Part shown: piece after piece, positions 61,309-64,000 of the stretch
Layout of the letters: each line of letters opens with the position of its first letter
How positions within the stretch are numbered: position 1 is the first letter of the stretch
Notes under the pieces: generated by a model
What the model was told of the DNA's origin: nothing
Databases searched by the model: none
Seen by the model: the letters and a program-made list of their open reading frames with translations, nothing else
Position numbers and translations under genes: made by a program
From: Myxococcales bacterium
Lineage (GTDB): Bacteria; Myxococcota_A; Polyangia; Polyangiales; Polyangiaceae
Direction: 5' to 3'
Assembly (NCBI GenBank): GCA_016794345.1
Contig: JAEUKE010000270.1
Span: 1-64,000 of the forward strand
Length of the DNA: 64,000 nt

Positions 61309-61741
61309 CGCGGAGGTTCCAGGCATCGGTGACCTCGTCGAAGAACGGATCGGCCCGACGGATGGGGTACCCGTGGTACGCGCCGGTGCGGCTGCCGCCG
61401 TAAATCGCCTCGAAGACCTGTCCGTCTTCTGCCACGACCCAGAGCTGCTTGGGAAACCCGGGAGCACCTTCAGACTCGCTCACGAGACCGCCGTCGATCG
61501 CCTGGTCGAAAAGAGCGTTGGCAGGGGCTCGAAGCAGGATCCTGGCCTCATCGCAGAGCGTCTTGTCCAGACGGGGGGCGGCTGGCGGGATCAGGCCGAA
61601 GTCGCCGGGAGACCGCTTGTGAAACGGGCTGCCCTCGTAGAACGCCCCGCCCCTCAGGAAGGCCTTCTCCTCCTGAGTGAGCCGAGTCGGACGCATCTTG
61701 CGCTCGGTTCGGCGTCGGGTTTCAGCGGCCTTCTTGCCCAT
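61301..61741 (-). CDS. Conserved hypothetical protein paired with the IrrE-like gene
   Basis: 146 aa from ATG 61741. The N-terminus is basic (MGKKAAETRRRTERKMRPTR), followed by EEKAFLRGGAFYEGSPFHK and a C-terminal domain with FPKQLWVVAEDGQVFEAIYG, GAYHGYPIRRADPFFDEV and W near the end. The pattern 'AYHGYP..ADPF..EV...W' resembles a small conserved family I have seen in phage- or island-like gene pairs, function unknown. It overlaps the IrrE-like gene by 8 bp, so the two are made together. An antitoxin-toxin or defence role is only a guess. Confidence 0.6.
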   Translation of the reverse strand: MGKKAAETRRRTERKMRPTRLTQEEKAFLRGGAFYEGSPFHKRSPGDFGLIPPAAPRLDKTLCDEARILLRAPANALFDQAIDGGLVSESEGAPGFPKQLWVVAEDGQVFEAIYGGSRTGAYHGYPIRRADPFFDEVTDAWNLRDE

Positions 61742-62004
61742 GGGTTGCACGCGCCCCCTGCGGTCCTGGTGGGCGGCGAGGGACCTGTAACGTGTACCAC
61801 AGAGGGGCGCTCGGGCCGACTGCGCGGACAGGCCTGCCGCACTGGACCCGCTGCGCCCCGCTCTTCGTTGACCGGGGCTCCGCCGACAGCAAGATTGGGT
61901 GAGCCTCCCTCGGTTCCCCACCCCGGTTCCCTATGACGTCCGCCCCGCTGGGGACGCCCTTGTGCGTGCGCGCTTCGCGCGTCTCAGTCCAGCGGGCCTG
62001 CAGC

Positions 62005-62367
62005 TCAGATCCGCTGACCGCTCGGCGCCGTCAGCGTCTCGTGCTCGACGTTGCCGGTGTTGCGCTCGCCGGCTCGTGCGATCGTGACGACCTCCGCGCC
62101 GTCCTCCGATCGGGTGCGGTGCTCGACGTCACGCGGTACGACGAAGAGCTCCCCGGGGCCGAGCTCCACCGAGCCGTCAGGTGTGTCGATGAAGAGTCGG
62201 CCCGCGATGACCCAGAACAGCTCGTCGGCGTCGTCGTGTCGGTGGAACACGAACTCGCCCTTCACCTTCACGACTCGAACCTCGTGTCCGTTGAGCTCGG
62301 AGACGATCTTGGGGCGCCAGGGCTCGAGGACCTGGTCGAGCTTCTCGCGGAGGTTGACCGGCTTCAT
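62005..62367 (-). CDS. Small cupin-domain protein
   Basis: 120 aa from ATG 62367. Single cupin barrel: motif 1 GEFVFHRHDDADELFWVIAG (two His and a Glu as metal ligands) and motif 2 with PGELFVVPRDVEHRTRSEDG (third His). Such one-domain cupins bind a metal and act as small-molecule binding proteins or dioxygenase/isomerase-type enzymes; the substrate is unknown. It lies between the island and the EF-Tu gene, outside the att-like repeat. Confidence 0.85.
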   Translation of the reverse strand: MKPVNLREKLDQVLEPWRPKIVSELNGHEVRVVKVKGEFVFHRHDDADELFWVIAGRLFIDTPDGSVELGPGELFVVPRDVEHRTRSEDGAEVVTIARAGERNTGNVEHETLTAPSGQRI

Positions 62368-62425
62368 CGGGCGGCAGCGTACCCCTTGGGGGACCGGCGC
62401 GGATGTGCGCGGCCACAATGAACAA

Positions 62426-62451
62426 CGCCCCCTCGCCGGAGCGAGGGGGCG
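62426..62451 (-). terminator. Terminator hairpin of the EF-Tu gene
   Basis: Arms CGCCCCCTCGC (62426-62436) and GCGAGGGGGCG (62441-62451), perfect 11-bp stem with loop CGGA, six bases after the EF-Tu stop codon (minus strand). GTTGTTCATTGT follows in the direction of transcription. Confidence 0.7.
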
Positions 62452-62456
62452 CTGTC

Positions 62457-63632
62457 CTACTTCACCGAGGTCACCGAGCCGGCGCCGACGGTGCGCCCAC
62501 CCTCGCGGATGGCGAACCGCATGCCGACCTCGAGCGGAACGGGGCGCCCGAGCAAGAAGCGCACGTGCGCGCGCCCGCCGGGGTCGACCTGGTCCGCGCC
62601 GGTGATGGCCTCGATCGTGCCGGTCACGTTGGTGGCGCCGAAGAAGAACTGCGGCTTGTAACCGACGCCGAACGAGGTGTGCCGGCCGCCATCCTTGGCG
62701 GTGAGGACGAAGAGCTCGGCCTCACCGAACGCGTACGAGGCGACGCTGCCGGGCGCGACGAGCGCCTGGCCGCGAACGATCTCGTCGCGGCCCACGCCGC
62801 GAAGGAGCAGGCCGACGTTTTCGCCGGCGCGCGCCTCGGCGCGGTCGCGGCGAAACGACTGCACACCGGTGACCACGACCGAGCGTGGCGTCTCGCCGCT
62901 GAGCCCCACGATCTCGACCGAAGAGCCCTTGGTGAGCACGCCGCGCGTGACGCGACCGGTCGCGACCGTACCCCGCCCGTCGATGGTGAAGACATCCTCG
63001 ACGGGCATGAAAAACGGCGCGGCGAAGTCGCGCGGCGGCTCGGGGATCGTGCGGTCGAGCGTGGCGACGAGCTCGCGAACGCAGCGGGTGGCCTCGCCCT
63101 CGGCGGCGCCCGCGAGGGCTGCCTGGAGAGCGAGGAGCGCCGAGCCGCAAACGACCGGCACGCCCGAGAACCCGTGTGCGGCGAGGAGCTCCTCGACCTC
63201 GAGGACGACGAGCTCCACGAGCTCGGGGTCGGCCACGTCCGTCTTGTTGACGAACACGACGAGGTGCTCCACGCCGACCTGGCGAGCGAGCAGCACGTGC
63301 TCGCGCGTCTGGGGCCCGATGCCTTGCGAGCCGTCGACGAGCAAGATCGCGCCATCCATCTGCGAGGCGCCGGCGATCATGTTCTTCACGAAGTCCGCGT
63401 GGCCGGGGCAGTCGACGTGTGCGTAGTGACGCGTGGCCGACTCGTACTCCACGTGGGTGATGTTGATCGTGATGCCGCGCTCGCGCTCCTCGGGCGCGTT
63501 GTCGATCTCGGCGAGCGTTCGCGCCCTTCCGCCGTGGATGGCGGCCATCACCTGGGTGATGGCGGCGGTGAGCGTGGTCTTGCCGTGATCGACGTGCCCG
63601 ATGGTTCCGACGTTGACGTGATTCTTCTTCAT
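62457..63632 (-). CDS. tuf: Elongation factor Tu, divergent stand-alone paralogue
   Basis: 391 aa from ATG 63632 (MKKNHVNVGTIGHVDHGKTT). EF-Tu carries aminoacyl-tRNA to the ribosome. G1 is GHVDHGKTT, switch I EIDNAPEERERGITIN, G3 DCPGH, G4 NKTD, and domains 2 and 3 are complete. It differs from typical EF-Tu at many usually invariant places: ILLVDGSQGIGPQTREH, GGRHTSFGVGYKPQFFFGA. Arg333 and Thr334 of E. coli EF-Tu (my recollection) are Gly and Ala here, positions known for pulvomycin resistance. It is alone: no fusA, rpsL, rpsG, rpsJ or tRNA cluster. A second tuf probably exists elsewhere. Confidence 0.88.
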   Translation of the reverse strand: MKKNHVNVGTIGHVDHGKTTLTAAITQVMAAIHGGRARTLAEIDNAPEERERGITINITHVEYESATRHYAHVDCPGHADFVKNMIAGASQMDGAILLVDGSQGIGPQTREHVLLARQVGVEHLVVFVNKTDVADPELVELVVLEVEELLAAHGFSGVPVVCGSALLALQAALAGAAEGEATRCVRELVATLDRTIPEPPRDFAAPFFMPVEDVFTIDGRGTVATGRVTRGVLTKGSSVEIVGLSGETPRSVVVTGVQSFRRDRAEARAGENVGLLLRGVGRDEIVRGQALVAPGSVASYAFGEAELFVLTAKDGGRHTSFGVGYKPQFFFGATNVTGTIEAITGADQVDPGGRAHVRFLLGRPVPLEVGMRFAIREGGRTVGAGSVTSVK

Positions 63633-63658
63633 GACCGTTCTCCCGTGCGACAAACGAC

Positions 63659-63775
63659 TTCGCCCCCTCGGGCAGGGAGCCGGAGGGGGCGAATTCGAGA
63701 GGTCGCGTGTCACGACGCTCGATGAACGAACCTCACCCTCCTGGCACCATGCCAGCGTCCCGTGAAGAGGGTGAG
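63659..63775 (-). promoter_or_regulatory. Leader/upstream region of tuf with two large dyads
   Basis: First dyad: TTCGCCCCCTC (63659-63669) and GAGGGGGCGAA (63683-63693), 11 bp, with GGC/GCC pairing inside the loop. Second: CTCACCCTC (63732-63740) with GAGGGTGAG (63767-63775), enclosing the hairpin CTGGCA-CCA-TGCCAG (63741-63755). They lie 27-143 bases upstream of the tuf ATG. They could be leader structures controlling tuf or a terminator for the other strand. The interval 63633-63918 has no gene. Confidence 0.45.
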
Positions 63776-63918
63776 GGTGAGAAGCGCATGACCCGAGCAC
63801 CGACGCTGCGTGAGCAGCGAGGCTGACAGACGCCCGTCCGGCTCCTGTTCGCCGATCGGACGTCCAGTGACCACGACCACCGTAGGCAAGCCGCGCGGGT
63901 GTTGCTACGCCTTGGATC

Positions 63919-64000
63919 ATGGGGGCCGATGCCTCGCCGTTCGAACGAACCATCCTCGTCGTCGATGACGATCACGTGCAGGCGCGTGCGACGGTGCGCC
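63919..64000 (+). CDS. Response regulator receiver protein (partial, 3' end outside window)
   Basis: Starts at ATG 63919 and runs to the window edge. The 27 visible residues include TILVVDDDHVQARATVR, the first strand and acidic pocket (DDD) of a receiver domain; unlike the protein at 11849, the acidic pair is intact here. Output domain and full length are unknown. Confidence 0.75.
   Translation, partial: MGADASPFERTILVVDDDHVQARATVR

Larger units (their letters stand above)
58610..61958. mobile_element. Small integrated island beside tRNA-Glu
   Basis: Left border: the third copy of the tRNA-Glu 3' sequence (58590-58609). Right border: CCCGCTGGGGACGCC at 61944-61958, in the same orientation, matching 15 bases of the tRNA 3' end. 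Contents: beheaded serine recombinase, a hypothetical plus-strand gene, an IrrE-like gene and its partner. The interval 61742-61943 has no gene that I can support. The layout is that of an integrated element that lost its integrase head; whether it still moves is doubtful. Confidence 0.6.

Overview
The window is 64 kb of very GC-rich, densely coded DNA. It looks like the chromosome of a delta-proteobacterium of the Myxococcota, probably of the Polyangiales/Sorangiineae type. The sequence support for this is: two proteins with MYXO-CTERM-like tails (Gly-Cys-x-Cys, hydrophobic stretch, Arg cluster), eukaryote-like Ser/Thr kinases and a PP2C phosphatase, a receiver-DUF4388-type regulator, many lipoproteins with long Pro/Ala/Ser linkers, and frequent GTG starts. 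Genus and species cannot be fixed from the sequence alone.

Layout. 0-10 kb: a sugar-nucleotide pyrophosphorylase, lipoproteins, pabB, a SPOR protein, then a tightly overlapped minus-strand operon (solenoid-like protein, NikR-like regulator without nickel ligands, SDR, lipoprotein). 9-15.5 kb: an SPFH-SHOCT protein, a Ser/Thr kinase whose ribosome-binding site lies inside a hairpin, a degenerate receiver-DUF4388 protein, a sigma factor and its downstream gene. 15.5-21.6 kb (minus strand): two tandem paralogues of unknown function, then a 4-bp-overlap operon of an alpha/beta hydrolase-fold protein lacking its nucleophile, an OppC permease fused to an OppA-type binding protein, and an OppB permease. 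21.7-28.5 kb: a MerR-like gene with a dyad operator, a sigma-region-4-like protein, TPR/proline-rich envelope proteins, a compact type II restriction-modification pair, and a GNAT protein. 28.5-43 kb: secreted Cys-rich and MYXO-CTERM proteins, a D-aminoacylase-type lipoprotein, thiC under a TPP riboswitch, an M23 peptidase, an FGE-like lipoprotein, and a HerA-like ATPase. 43-58 kb: bolA, a phosphoesterase, a PP2C, a glycosyltransferase with a coupled leader ORF, a Skp-like chaperone, a giant PknK-like kinase, a TonB receptor and WD40 lipoproteins. 58.2-62 kb: tRNA-Glu(TTC) followed by repeated copies of its own 3' end and a small island with a beheaded serine recombinase and an IrrE-like gene pair. 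62-64 kb: a cupin, a divergent stand-alone EF-Tu, and the start of a response regulator.

Systems that act together: the TPP riboswitch and thiC (thiamine synthesis); the methyltransferase and nuclease (restriction-modification); the permease-binding protein fusion and partner permease (solute uptake, with no ATPase gene in the window); and kinases plus phosphatase (Ser/Thr signalling). The most unusual items are the OppC-OppA fusion operon, the tRNA-derived repeat array with its island, the coupled leader ORF of the glycosyltransferase, and several family members that have lost their defining residues (NikR, hydrolase, receiver, IrrE-like peptidase).
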